Below, in pieces: positions 16,317 to 25,246 of a stretch of DNA of 64,000 nucleotides. Numbering within the stretch: the stretch's first letter is position 1; each line of letters opens with the position of its first letter. Source of the stretch: an uncultured Collinsella sp. (lineage in GTDB: Bacteria > Actinomycetota > Coriobacteriia > Coriobacteriales > Coriobacteriaceae); NCBI GenBank assembly GCA_937995345.1, contig CALKKS010000008.1, positions 62,001 to 126,000 on the forward strand. The letters run 5' to 3'. The notes beneath the pieces are model-generated. The model ran no database searches. It was not told the origin of the DNA and worked only from the letters and a program-made list of their open reading frames with translations. A program made the position numbers and the translations under genes.

Positions 16317-17228
16317 CTAGAAACGGTTGCCGCGGAAGCCGCCGCCGTTGCGGCCGCCACGATCGCCACCGCGACCGCCGCGGTCGTTGCCACGGTTGCC
16401 GCCGAAGCCGCCACGGTTGCCGCCGCGGTCGCCATAGCCACCACGGTTGCCGCCAAAGCCGCCGCGACCGCCACGGTCGCCGCCGCGGTCACCAAAGCCG
16501 CCACGGCCGCCGCGGTCGCCACCGCGACCACCACGGTCGCCGCCACGGCCACCGCGATCGCCAAAGCCGCCACGACCGCCACGGTCGCCGCCGCGGCCAC
16601 CGCGATCGTCACGACCGCCGCGAGGACCGCGGTCCTCGTCCAGGCCCATGGCGACGAGCGGGGCGATAACCTTATCGAGGGCAGCCATGAGCTCGGTGGC
16701 CTCCTCGTAAGAAAGCTCGGGCAGGAGCTTCTCCTTCTTGTTGGCAAGCGCGACCAGGCCCTCAGCGGCATCCTCGGCAGCGAAGACAACGATCTTGCGC
16801 ATATCGCCCTCGGCGTCGTCGATGCGGCCGACCAGATCGGCAGCCTCGGCCTCGGCCATCAGACCATCGAGCTCACGAAGGCGCATGCCCAGCAGGTCGG
16901 ACATTTCCTTCTGCTCCATCTTGGGCTTGAGGTCAAGGAGCTTAATGGCGCGCTCGATGTTCGCCATGCGCTCGGCCTTGGCCTCCTCCTCCTTGGAAAT
17001 AGCAAAGCGACGGCTACGCAGCAGGCGAGCGGCCTTCTGCATCTTGTCCATCAGCTCTTCGTCATCGTAATCAGTGGCGGCCTCGACAACCTCGGCCTCC
17101 TCCTCGGCGGAAACCTCGTCAGCAGCCTCAACCTCAGCAGCTTCGGTCTCCACGGTCTCGACTGCCTCGACCTCGGCAGCCATGGTCTCGTTCTCGGTCT
17201 CGTTCATGATCTCTTCGTTCTCAGACAT
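16317..17228 (-). CDS. Winged-helix-like protein with acidic N-terminus and long RGG-repeat C-terminal tail
   Basis: This 303-residue protein has three parts. Residues 1-60 are Glu/Ala/Val-rich and acidic. Residues 60-195 form a helical domain with a MarR-like wHTH look (KMQKAARLLRSRR, EMSDLLGMRLRELDGLM). From about residue 198 to the end runs an uninterrupted series of RGG, DRGG and GFGDRGG repeats finishing in GGGFRGNRF. RGG tails bind RNA in eukaryotic proteins and in some bacterial helicases. Here the tail is joined to a putative DNA-binding domain, and the function is unknown. AAGGAG precedes ATG 17228. The stop lies next to structured element A. Confidence 0.7.
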   Translation of the reverse strand: MSENEEIMNETENETMAAEVEAVETVETEAAEVEAADEVSAEEEAEVVEAATDYDDEELMDKMQKAARLLRSRRFAISKEEEAKAERMANIERAIKLLDLKPKMEQKEMSDLLGMRLRELDGLMAEAEAADLVGRIDDAEGDMRKIVVFAAEDAAEGLVALANKKEKLLPELSYEEATELMAALDKVIAPLVAMGLDEDRGPRGGRDDRGGRGGDRGGRGGFGDRGGRGGDRGGRGGDRGGRGGFGDRGGDRGGRGGFGGNRGGYGDRGGNRGGFGGNRGNDRGGRGGDRGGRNGGGFRGNRF

Positions 17229-17442
17229 GAGACTCCTTCTTGGCCCTCTCGGGCATCATCGCCCCATTCGCGGGGCCCGTCGCGCAATCTTTGCGCTTTA
17301 AACATTCATGCCTCTCGGCAAAACGTCCATTAGTTTATGGTGTCGATTGCCAATCTAGCTGCAGAATCTATGTGCACACATTAATGCGACATGTCGCGGT
17401 ATCATGACTTGAATCAAATGCGCCCACCTTAAGGAGCCCGCC

Positions 17443-17853
17443 ATGATCAAACCCATCATGAAATCCGAGTTCTTTTTACGCCTGCCCTCCGAAGACGCCA
17501 CCCCCGAGGACGCCGCAACCGGTCAGGACCTTCTGGACACCCTGCACGAACACGAGCACGAGTGCGTGGGCCTCGCCGCCAACATGATCGGCGTGCGCAA
17601 ACGCATCATCTGCGTAAAGGACGGCAGCAAGTCGCTGCTTATGTACAACCCGCAGATTCTTGAGCAGGTCAATGCCTACCAAACGAGCGAAGGATGCCTC
17701 TCGCTTGCCGGCGAGCGCCTCTGTACTCGCTATCGCCGCATTAAGGTTGAGTATTTGGACGAGAACTTTGTCCACCGCATCAAAAACTTCTCGGGCTACA
17801 CCGCCGAGATCATCCAACACGAAATCGACCACTGCAACGGCATCGTTATTTAG
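17443..17853 (+). CDS. def: Peptide deformylase
   Basis: This 136-residue peptide deformylase family protein removes formyl groups from nascent N-termini. Motif 2 EGCLS (metal cysteine) and motif 3 QHEIDH (metal histidines and catalytic Glu) are intact. Motif 1 reads GLAANMIG, so Met replaces the usual Gln that helps stabilise the reaction intermediate. The short form ending HCNGIVI is typical of a clostridial/coriobacterial deformylase group. AAGGAG precedes ATG 17443. A second paralogue lies at 25247. The downstream 35 bp lead into structured element B. Confidence 0.85.
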   Translation: MIKPIMKSEFFLRLPSEDATPEDAATGQDLLDTLHEHEHECVGLAANMIGVRKRIICVKDGSKSLLMYNPQILEQVNAYQTSEGCLSLAGERLCTRYRRIKVEYLDENFVHRIKNFSGYTAEIIQHEIDHCNGIVI

Positions 17854-17887
17854 ACAGCCAAGGTAACGACGCAGGTTGAGCACACGA

Positions 17888-18033
17888 CAGCGAGCGAGCC
17901 GCATTTGCGCCAAGGTGACGTGAAATGAGAGGGCGCTGACCTTCTGGTCGCGCCCTCGAAATTGAACGTCAGATTGGCGTGAATGCGGCTCGCGCAGCGT
18001 CAAGTGGTCCGCCGTTCGGTAGAACGGCGGAAC
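17888..18033. repeat. Structured two-hairpin element, family 2, copy B
   Basis: It has the same order as copy A: CAGCGA, outer stem (GCGAGCCGCATT against AATGCGGCTCGC, then CGCCAA/TTGGCG and TGACG/CGTCA), inner hairpin GAGGGCG/CGCCCTC with GACCTTCTGGTC, then GCAGCGTCAA and the terminal hairpin CCGCCGTTC-GGTA-GAACGGCGG. It sits between convergent def and the aminotransferase gene, whose stop codon starts 3 bp beyond it. Confidence 0.83.
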
Positions 18034-18036
18034 TAA

Positions 18037-19557
18037 TTAGCTCTGGCGGTAATGGTCGAAGAAGTCGGCCAGGTCCTCGAGCGACTCTTTGAGCACTTCC
18101 ATGCGCGGCAGGTACACGATGCGGAAGTGATCGGGCTCGGCCCAGTTAAAGCCGCCGCCGCGCGTGATCAGGATCTTCTTCTCGTGCAGCAGGTCAAGGG
18201 CAAACTGCTCGTCATCGGTGATGTTGAACTTCTTCACATCCATCTTGGGGAAGATGTAGAACGCCGCACGCGGCTTGACCACCGAGATGCCATCGATCTT
18301 GCTAAGCGCCTCGTACACAAAGTTACGCTGCTCGTAGACACGGCCGCCGGGGCGAATGTAGTCGTTAACCGACTGATGACCGCCGAGCGCCGTCTGAACG
18401 ATCGACTGAGCCGGAACGTTAGAGCACAGGCGCATGTTCGAAAGCATGTTGATGCCCATAATAAAGTCGCTCATGCAACGCTGGTTGCCCGAAAGCACCA
18501 TCCAGCCAATACGGTAGCCCGCGATCATGTGTGACTTGGACAGGCCGCTAAAGGTGACGCAGGGCAGGTCGGGGGCAAGCGATGCAATCGAGACGTGCTC
18601 GTAGCCGTCCATGCACAGACGATCGTAGATCTCGTCGGCAAAGATCATCAGCTGATGCCTGCGCGCAACCTCGACGATGCCCTCAAGCACCTCGCGCGGG
18701 TAGACCGAGCCCGTGGGGTTGTTGGGGTTGATGATGACGAGGGCCTTGGTCGCGCTCGTGATCTTGGACTCCATATCCTCTAGGTCGGGATACCAATCGG
18801 ACTGCTCGTCGCACAGATAGTGCACGGGATGACCGCCGGCAAGGGTTGCGCACGCCGTCCAGAGCGGATAGTCGGGGCTGGGGATCAGAATCTCGTCGCC
18901 ATTGTCGAGCAGCGCGTTCATCGAAAGCTGAATGAGTTCGGACACGCCGTTGCCCGTGTAGATGTGCTCCATCTGAACATTGGGCAGGCCCTTGATCTGC
19001 GAGTACTGCATGATTGCCTTGCGCGCAGAGAACAGGCCGCGCGAGTTGGAATAGCCTTCGCAGTCGGGCAGCTGCTGGCGCATATCCTTAATGACCTCAT
19101 CGGGCGTGCGGAAACCAAAGGGCGCGGGGTTGCCGATGTTGAGCTTGAGAATACGCTCGCCCTCGTCCTCCATACGGGCGGCCTCGTCGACGACGGGACC
19201 GCGCACGTCATACAGGACGTTATCGAGCTTGGTGGATTTAGAAAAAGTACGCATGGTGGTGCTCCTTGGAATTTGAGCTGAGGGATGGGGTTCGGGCTTG
19301 GGCACGTTGCGAGGCGACGATTCCTCGCCTTGATCGGCGTCACCGGCGAGCAGCCAGGAAACATCGACCTCCAAAATACGCGCGAGCAGCTCTGCCACAT
19401 CGCGCCGCGGGATCGTCTTGCCGCTCACATATTGGCTCATCTGACTCTTACCGAGTTTTTTGCCGAGCATCTCCGATGCGCGGATCACGTCCGACTGTCG
19501 AACGTCGCGATCGGACATAGCCTGTCGCAGGCGATCGCTAAACGTCTCTTGGGCCAC
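18037..19557 (-). CDS. HTH domain fused to alanine-type aminotransferase (AlaA/AlaT-like)
   Basis: This roughly 506-residue fusion has an N-terminal XRE-type HTH (residues about 5-60, with KSQMSQYVSGKTIPRRDVAELL), then a linker. From about residue 100 a class I aminotransferase follows, with NIGNPAPFGF, YTGNGVSELI, NPNNPTGSVY and the PLP lysine in SGLSKSHMIAGYRIGW. It should convert pyruvate and glutamate to alanine and 2-oxoglutarate. The fused class is known from Coriobacteria. The GTG at 19557 is chosen because AAGGAGG lies 5 bases upstream. Four GTTCAATT boxes lie just before it, indicating autoregulation. Confidence 0.85.
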   Translation of the reverse strand: MAQETFSDRLRQAMSDRDVRQSDVIRASEMLGKKLGKSQMSQYVSGKTIPRRDVAELLARILEVDVSWLLAGDADQGEESSPRNVPKPEPHPSAQIPRSTTMRTFSKSTKLDNVLYDVRGPVVDEAARMEDEGERILKLNIGNPAPFGFRTPDEVIKDMRQQLPDCEGYSNSRGLFSARKAIMQYSQIKGLPNVQMEHIYTGNGVSELIQLSMNALLDNGDEILIPSPDYPLWTACATLAGGHPVHYLCDEQSDWYPDLEDMESKITSATKALVIINPNNPTGSVYPREVLEGIVEVARRHQLMIFADEIYDRLCMDGYEHVSIASLAPDLPCVTFSGLSKSHMIAGYRIGWMVLSGNQRCMSDFIMGINMLSNMRLCSNVPAQSIVQTALGGHQSVNDYIRPGGRVYEQRNFVYEALSKIDGISVVKPRAAFYIFPKMDVKKFNITDDEQFALDLLHEKKILITRGGGFNWAEPDHFRIVYLPRMEVLKESLEDLADFFDHYRQS

Positions 19558-19578
19558 TAGAACCTCCTTGCTGGCAAA

Positions 19579-19659
19579 GTTCAATTTATAGAACACGAAT
19601 TGAACCAGAGTTCAATTTAGGCAGCAGTATAACGCGGCACCTCATTCGAAAGTTCAATT
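19579..19659. promoter_or_regulatory. Cluster of GTTCAATT operator boxes upstream of the HTH-aminotransferase
   Basis: GTTCAATT occurs at 19579-19586, 19610-19617 and 19652-19659, with the inverse AATTGAAC at 19598-19605. The first three form an array overlapping the expected promoter of the minus-strand fusion gene. The gene's own XRE-type HTH is the natural candidate to bind here. Confidence 0.6.
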
Positions 19660-19719
19660 TCATAAGAAAACGTACCGAACTCCGAGATTTGCCCAAAGCG
19701 GACAATGACGTGCGCGCTT

Positions 19720-20577
19720 TTAGAGATATTCAAGGAATCGGGCGGCGGCAAGTGAAACATCGGCCGTTCGATATATGGCGTTGATCTGCCGATGGGGATG
19801 CCCCTCGAGCGGACGCACGGCAACATCGAACTGACAGCGGCGCAAGATGAGCGCAGGAAGAACGCTCACGCCCAGGCCATCCTCGACCATAGCCATAATC
19901 GCATAGTCATCCCAGGTCGACAGCTTGGAGCGCACCGTCAGCCCCGCCCGACGGAACAGCGGCGTAATCTCATCATCGGTGCCGCGTTCCAGCAGAATAA
20001 ACTGCTCGTTGGCCAAATCGGCAAGGGAAACGACCTCCGCGGTGGCAAGCGAGGAGTCCGCTGGCACCACGCCCATCAGCTCGTCTTGCACCAACGGCCG
20101 CGACGCCATGCCGGCGCCGCGTGGCTCGCGCGGAATAAAGCCCAGGTCGCAGCGTCCTTCCGCCACCCATTGCTCAATTTCGGAGTAATCACCCATCAGA
20201 AGCTCGTAATCGACATCCGGGTGATCAGCGCGAAACCGCGCAATCACCGACGGCAGTACGTGGGTCGCCACGCTCGAAAACGAACCGATGCAGATTTTGC
20301 CGCGCATGAGCCCACGCATCTCGTCCACGTGTCGCTGCAGGCGGCCAAACTCCTCGCAGAGTGCCTCAACCGCCGGCATGATCTGCCGCCCATCGGCAGA
20401 AAGCACCACACCCTCGCGGCTGCGGTCGAGCACCTTAAAACCCCAATCGGTCTCAAGGTCGCCTACCATGCGACTCACGCCCGACTGCGAATAGCTCAGC
20501 CGCTCTGCAGCGCGCGTAAAGCTGCCGGCACGCACCGTCTCGAGCAGCACTTGCATCTTTTGAATATTCGTTTCCAC
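19720..20577 (-). CDS. LysR-family transcriptional regulator
   Basis: This 285-residue LysR regulator has its HTH at residues about 17-45 (GSFTRAAERLSYSQSGVSRMVGDLE), followed by the two-lobe effector-binding domain. The start is GTG 20577 with GGAGGGG upstream. It is transcribed divergently from the EamA exporter gene 118 bp away, so it probably controls that exporter. The effector is unknown. Confidence 0.85.
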   Translation of the reverse strand: METNIQKMQVLLETVRAGSFTRAAERLSYSQSGVSRMVGDLETDWGFKVLDRSREGVVLSADGRQIMPAVEALCEEFGRLQRHVDEMRGLMRGKICIGSFSSVATHVLPSVIARFRADHPDVDYELLMGDYSEIEQWVAEGRCDLGFIPREPRGAGMASRPLVQDELMGVVPADSSLATAEVVSLADLANEQFILLERGTDDEITPLFRRAGLTVRSKLSTWDDYAIMAMVEDGLGVSVLPALILRRCQFDVAVRPLEGHPHRQINAIYRTADVSLAAARFLEYL

Positions 20578-20695
20578 GGCACCCCTCCACCTTTACATGA
20601 GTTTTTGTCATGTTATCCATGCATTATATTCGCTTTTCTTCTAAAGCCAGTTCACCCATAGTAAACATGCTCAGATAAAGAGGGGATGTCGGCAC

Positions 20696-21607
20696 ATGAA
20701 CAACGGACTGTTTACGTACTTAGCAGCATTGCTATTGTTTGGCTCCAACGGCATCATCGCCGCTGCCATCGCGCTGCCGAGCTCCGATATCGTACTGTTG
20801 CGCACGTTTTTGGGCGCTCTCACCCTTGCCGCCATCCTCTTCATAACCAAGCGCCATAACCTGCAGGCTCCGTCTCGCCCCCGCGAGGCCGCAGCGCTCA
20901 TCGTCTCGGGCACCGCGCTGGGCGCCAGCTGGATTTTCCTGTTCCGCGCCTATCAGACGATCGGCGTTGGCATCTCCTCGCTGTTGTATTACTGCGGCCC
21001 CATCATCGTTATGGCCCTCTCCCCGCTCATTTTTGGCGAAAAGCTGACCGGCGGCAAAATCGCCGGCTTTGTCGCCGTCGCCTGCGGCGCCTTCCTCATC
21101 GCAGCCCAAGGCCTCGGCGGCAATATGCCCATCGCAGGCATCGTGTGCGGCATCGCCTCGGCCTTCTGCTACGCGTTGATGGTCATCGCTAGCAAGGGTG
21201 CGCCACACGTCGAAGGCCTCGAAAACTCCGCGCTCCAGGTGAGCGCCGCCTTTATGACCGCGCTGGTCCTTACGCTCCTCACACAGGGCGCCCCCTCGCT
21301 CCTCTCCCCAAGCATTGCCGCCGGCATCGATTGGCGCGCCGTCGCCATGCTCGGCGTCGTCAACACCGGCATCGGTTGCCTGCTCTACTTTAGTGCCGTC
21401 GCCAAGCTGCCCGTCCAGACCGTCGCGGTCGTCGGCTACCTCGAGCCGCTTTCGGCCGTCGTGTTCTCCGCCGCCCTTTTAGGCGAAGCCATAACACCGG
21501 TCCGCCTCATGGGCGCCGTACTCATCATCGGCGGCGCGATTTTTTGCGAACTCGCCGGCAAACGCGCAAACGCCAAGGCCGGCATCGCCCAGGCAGCACG
21601 TGCTTAA
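20696..21607 (+). CDS. EamA-family (DMT) transporter
   Basis: This 303-residue integral membrane protein has about ten hydrophobic helices in two homologous EamA repeats. Characteristic patches are FGSNGIIAA, LRTFLGALTL, the SSLLYYCGPIIVMALSPLIFGE segment and a matching LEPLSAVVFSAALLGE segment in the second half. The family exports metabolites such as amino acids. GAGGGG precedes ATG 20696. Pairing with the divergent LysR gene suggests inducible efflux. A weak CCCCTC hairpin without a T tract follows the stop. Confidence 0.85.
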   Translation: MNNGLFTYLAALLLFGSNGIIAAAIALPSSDIVLLRTFLGALTLAAILFITKRHNLQAPSRPREAAALIVSGTALGASWIFLFRAYQTIGVGISSLLYYCGPIIVMALSPLIFGEKLTGGKIAGFVAVACGAFLIAAQGLGGNMPIAGIVCGIASAFCYALMVIASKGAPHVEGLENSALQVSAAFMTALVLTLLTQGAPSLLSPSIAAGIDWRAVAMLGVVNTGIGCLLYFSAVAKLPVQTVAVVGYLEPLSAVVFSAALLGEAITPVRLMGAVLIIGGAIFCELAGKRANAKAGIAQAARA

Positions 21608-21790
21608 AAGCCCCTCTTCAGCTCAAAGCAGGGGCGCGTCCGCGGTTATCACATTGCAGCAAACCACACAGCCGGAAGTGCTCCTGCTTTGAAATGCTAT
21701 CTGCGCAAACAACTGCTCCCCAGATGGGGATTATTGTCTAAAACACCCCGATGTGCCAAACTGCTCTTATATGTATAAAGATGGCATAAA

Positions 21791-21815
21791 GGTTATCTGC
21801 CCTAGACAGATAACC
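21791..21815 (+). promoter_or_regulatory. Hairpin/palindrome directly before the kup ribosome site
   Basis: GGTTATCTG and CAGATAACC form a perfect 9-bp inverted repeat around CCCTAGA, ending 9 bases before the AAGGGAG site of kup. It could be an operator or a translational control hairpin. I saw no recognisable c-di-AMP (ydaO) riboswitch in the upstream 200 bp. Confidence 0.45.
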
Positions 21816-21835
21816 GGATGTCTAAGGGAGTCCAC

Positions 21836-24067
21836 GTGGCACACAACAAACTGGAGGCAAACTTCCAAGACCAGCATGGGCAGGGCGGGCATGGAGCCAT
21901 TCCCCTCTCCGCTGGCATGCTGCTCGTAACGCTCGGCGTCGTCTACGGCGACATCGGCACGAGCCCTATGTACACCATGAAATCAATCGTCGCCAACAAC
22001 GGCGGCATCGGTACCGTCAGCGAGGACATGATCCTGGGCGCGCTCTCGCTCGTCATCTGGACCATGACGCTCGTGACCACGGTCAAATACGTGCTGATCG
22101 CCATGAAGGCCGATAACCACAACGAGGGCGGCATCTTCGCCCTGTTCAGCCTCGTACGCAAGGTGGCACCATGGCTGATTCTGCCCGCCATGATCGGCGG
22201 TGCAGCACTGCTTGCCGACGGCATCCTCACCCCCGCCGTCACGGTCACCACAGCCATCGAGGGTCTGCGCACTATCGAGTGGGGCCATGCGCTTTTGGGT
22301 GATGGCCAGACCAATGTCATCATTATCACCATCATCATTATCTGCGGCCTGTTTGCCATGCAGCGCGCCGGTACCTCGTCAATCGGCAAGCTCTTCGGCC
22401 CGCTCATGACACTATGGTTCCTGTTCTTGGCAGGCGCCGGCCTGTTCAACATGCTCGGCAACCTGTCCATCCTACGTGCGCTCAACCCCATCCGCGGCAT
22501 CATGTTCCTGTTCTCGCCCATCAACCACTCGGGCATCATGGTGCTCGGCTTTGTCTTCCTGTCGACGACCGGCGCCGAGGCACTCTATTCGGACATGGGT
22601 CACGTGGGCAAGGCTAACATTTACGCATCCTGGCCATTCGTAAAGGCGGCCCTCATCCTTAACTATCTGGGTCAGGGCGCTTGGCTGCTCGCCAACAACT
22701 CCAATCCCCAGATGCTCGCGATGGACATCGTCAACCCGTTCTACATGATGCTTCCCGAGGCGCTGCGCCCCTTTGCCATCGTGCTTTCGGCCGTGGCGGC
22801 CATTATCGCCTCGCAGGCGCTCATCACCGGATCGTTCTCGCTGGTATCCGAGGCAACGCGCCTCAACCTTATGCCGCATCTGCGCATCCACTACCCCAGC
22901 GACACCAAGGGCCAGCTCTATATTCCGCTCGTCAACAACATCATGTGGATCGGCTGCATCTTCATCGTGCTGCTGTTCCAAAACTCCGAGCGCATGGAGA
23001 GCGCCTACGGCCTCGCCATTACCGTGACCATGCTCATGACCACGACGCTTTTGACGAGTTACATCGCCGGCATCCTCAAGCACAAGCTGGGTGCCTGCGT
23101 CTTCGCCCTGCTCTTCGGTGCCATTGAGCTGTGCTTCTTCGCCTCGTGCCTCACCATGTTCTTTGACGGCGGTTACGTCATGATCTTCTTGGCCTCGCTG
23201 CTGTTTGGCCTTATGTATGTGTGGCGCCGCGGCACCGCCATCGAGCGCACGCAAACGATCCTGCTGCCCGTCTCCAAGTACATCGATCAGCTCAACCGCC
23301 TGCGCAACGACGAGACCTACCCCGTGCTCGCCGACAATCTGGTGTTCCTCACCAACAGCCCCGATCCGCTCACACTCGACCGCGACGTGCTCTATTCCAT
23401 CCTGGACAAACATCCCAAGCGCGCCAAGGCATATTGGTTCATCAACGTGCACGTTACTGATGAGCCCTATACGCATGAGTATTCCGTTGAGACCTTTGGC
23501 ACGGACTTTTTGTTCCGCGTGCGCCTGGACCTGGGCTTTAAGGTCAACCAGCGCGTTAATGCCTACCTGCGCCAGATCGTTGGCGACTTGATGGCATCGG
23601 GCGAGCTGCCGCCGCAGCATCACACCTACTCCATCTACGAGACACGCGGCAACGTGGGCGACTTCCGTTTTTGCATGCTGCGCAAGATGCTCGCCCCCGA
23701 AACGGACATCAACCGCAATGACCACCGCGTGATGGCCATCAAGTACGCCGTCCGCCGCGCCTGCGGAAGCCCGGCACGTTGGTACGGCCTAGAGAACTCG
23801 GCCATCATCATCGAGTACGTGCCCCTCTTTGCCCGCATGCGTCCGGCAGTCAAGCTTGTACGCACCCAGGTGCCACTCGAGGTCCAGATCGAGGAAGCCG
23901 AGGAAATGGAAGTCGATATCTTCTCGGACGACCTGGTCAACGGCAACGAGGCCGGTAAGGATATGAACGTCGATCCCACTGAGCTGCTCGAGAACGTTGC
24001 AGATACGCCCGAACAGCAACAGCTCGACGGCCTCGAGAGCGAACAACTCAACGACGCCAACTTCTAG
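21836..24067 (+). CDS. kup: KUP-family potassium uptake protein
   Basis: This roughly 743-residue KUP/HAK/KT transporter has about 12 membrane spans in residues 20-460. They start at LGVVYGDIGTSPMYT, the family signature, and include GGIFALFSLVRK and GTGAEALYSDMGH-like stretches. A soluble C-terminal domain runs from about residue 470. It imports K+ with protons. GTG 21836 is preferred because AAGGGAG sits just upstream; the ATG at 21818 would place that site inside the gene. The extreme C-terminus is acidic. Transcription is probably monocistronic with a strong terminator. Confidence 0.93.
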   Translation: MAHNKLEANFQDQHGQGGHGAIPLSAGMLLVTLGVVYGDIGTSPMYTMKSIVANNGGIGTVSEDMILGALSLVIWTMTLVTTVKYVLIAMKADNHNEGGIFALFSLVRKVAPWLILPAMIGGAALLADGILTPAVTVTTAIEGLRTIEWGHALLGDGQTNVIIITIIIICGLFAMQRAGTSSIGKLFGPLMTLWFLFLAGAGLFNMLGNLSILRALNPIRGIMFLFSPINHSGIMVLGFVFLSTTGAEALYSDMGHVGKANIYASWPFVKAALILNYLGQGAWLLANNSNPQMLAMDIVNPFYMMLPEALRPFAIVLSAVAAIIASQALITGSFSLVSEATRLNLMPHLRIHYPSDTKGQLYIPLVNNIMWIGCIFIVLLFQNSERMESAYGLAITVTMLMTTTLLTSYIAGILKHKLGACVFALLFGAIELCFFASCLTMFFDGGYVMIFLASLLFGLMYVWRRGTAIERTQTILLPVSKYIDQLNRLRNDETYPVLADNLVFLTNSPDPLTLDRDVLYSILDKHPKRAKAYWFINVHVTDEPYTHEYSVETFGTDFLFRVRLDLGFKVNQRVNAYLRQIVGDLMASGELPPQHHTYSIYETRGNVGDFRFCMLRKMLAPETDINRNDHRVMAIKYAVRRACGSPARWYGLENSAIIIEYVPLFARMRPAVKLVRTQVPLEVQIEEAEEMEVDIFSDDLVNGNEAGKDMNVDPTELLENVADTPEQQQLDGLESEQLNDANF

Positions 24068-24087
24068 CGACGTCACAAATCAACGAC

Positions 24088-24125
24088 AGCGCCCCTGCAC
24101 CTCACAGGAGATGCAGGGGCGCTTT
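24088..24125 (+). terminator. Terminator between kup and the choloylglycine hydrolase gene
   Basis: AGCGCCCCTGCA pairs with TGCAGGGGCGCT, 20 bp after the kup stop. The T tract is weak (TTTGC). It also lies just beyond the stop of the convergent gene. Confidence 0.7.
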
Positions 24126-24146
24126 GCATTTCAGTAAAGCCGTCGG

Positions 24147-25112
24147 CTACGAACGACGCGGCTCGGGAACCACGAGCCTATCGGGGCTCGCGCCCTCGGC
24201 ATCCATCAGGCTCACGTAGCGAATCGACGGATCCCCATACATCGCGTAGTAATAATTGCCCGTGCGCGCGCTAAAGCATCCGGTATAGATAGTCTTCTCG
24301 AACTTGCCATCGCCCATCCTGGACGCCCCCTCAATCATCACCACGCCCTCGAGTGAACGGAACATACGGACGACGTTTTCGGTCTCGCTCTCCTTTTGCG
24401 GGTAATTGGCATTGAGGTACGCCGCCTTTACAAAACGGCTCGGCGAATAGCAATCGCCCGGAATACCGCGCATGCCGGCACCCGCGCCATAGGGCTTGAG
24501 CTCGGCGCCACGCCATGTCGCCGTCTGCGGAAAATCGCTTGTGGCGGTGATATAGGTGCGTAGGTTTTCCATATGCCACGGGAAGGTGGGCTGATTGGCA
24601 AGGGTGTCGACCGGATCGTCGTATACATGCAGGCCATCGGCCATCATCTCGACCACGATGCTACGCTGGCTGTCACCAATAATCCAATGGAGCAGCGACA
24701 CGCCCAGCCCCTCTCCGGCAGATTTGGCGACAATCACCGTGTCGCGCAGCGCGGCCTCGACCTCATCGATCGTCGAGAACGTCGCTGCCACCCACAGGGG
24801 AAACTCATAGGCCGCGATATTGGTCTTTCCATCAACCGGGCCCTCGGCATACTCGGCATAACCCGGGAAATTGAGACCTGCCACTGCCAGACCCGCATCG
24901 TTGCCGCAGTCGAAGAACATAGGGTAGTTCTTGTAATCGATGCACATGCCGATCACCGCGTGTGCCGCCGTCGCGTCGTCGATAAACGAATACGGAATGT
25001 GGAACCCGCGCGGCATCACGCGAACCTGCTGGCCGTAGTCAAAGCTCCAGTCGAGGTTGCGGCCCAGATACATGTGGCCAGAATTATCGGTAAATCGAAT
25101 GCTCGTACACAT
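24147..25112 (-). CDS. Choloylglycine hydrolase family protein, likely bile salt hydrolase
   Basis: This 321-residue N-terminal nucleophile hydrolase becomes active when Met1 is removed to expose Cys2. It reads MCTSIRF, with Arg18 and Asp21 in GRNLDW exactly where bile salt hydrolases place them. GLNFPGYAEY (Asn near 81) and later the HWIIGD and TWRGAELKPYG regions follow. It would deconjugate glycine or taurine from bile acids; a penicillin-V-acylase-like activity is the alternative. AGGAGG before ATG 25112 decides the start and exposes Cys2, which the longer frame would not. Confidence 0.87.
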   Translation of the reverse strand: MCTSIRFTDNSGHMYLGRNLDWSFDYGQQVRVMPRGFHIPYSFIDDATAAHAVIGMCIDYKNYPMFFDCGNDAGLAVAGLNFPGYAEYAEGPVDGKTNIAAYEFPLWVAATFSTIDEVEAALRDTVIVAKSAGEGLGVSLLHWIIGDSQRSIVVEMMADGLHVYDDPVDTLANQPTFPWHMENLRTYITATSDFPQTATWRGAELKPYGAGAGMRGIPGDCYSPSRFVKAAYLNANYPQKESETENVVRMFRSLEGVVMIEGASRMGDGKFEKTIYTGCFSARTGNYYYAMYGDPSIRYVSLMDAEGASPDRLVVPEPRRS

Positions 25113-25171
25113 AGCGCCTCCTAGCTTTACGTTCTTGCTAAGTTCATTGTCACCAAACAAAAAGGCGCTAA

Positions 25172-25211
25172 ACACAAAAGCCCGGACATGACAACAATGT
25201 CACGCCCGGGA
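25172..25211 (-). terminator. Terminator of the deformylase-like gene
   Basis: On the minus strand CCCGGGCGTGACA pairs with TGTCATGTCCGGG and is followed by CTTTTGTG, 36 bp after the stop at 25247. Confidence 0.65.
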
Positions 25212-25246
25212 CAAAGACCGCAAATTCGGCCCCCAATTGAACCACT

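Noticed and set aside
16447..16710. Plus-strand Pro-rich open frame opposite the RGG tail
   Set aside because: A mirror image of the repetitive RGG codons; not a gene.
21608..21790. c-di-AMP (ydaO) riboswitch upstream of kup
   Set aside because: Expected because kup is a common target, but none of the conserved core blocks was found.
22472..23725. Long minus-strand open frames opposite kup and opposite the purine permease (26091-27305)
   Set aside because: Antisense shadows caused by high GC content and strong codon bias of the real genes.
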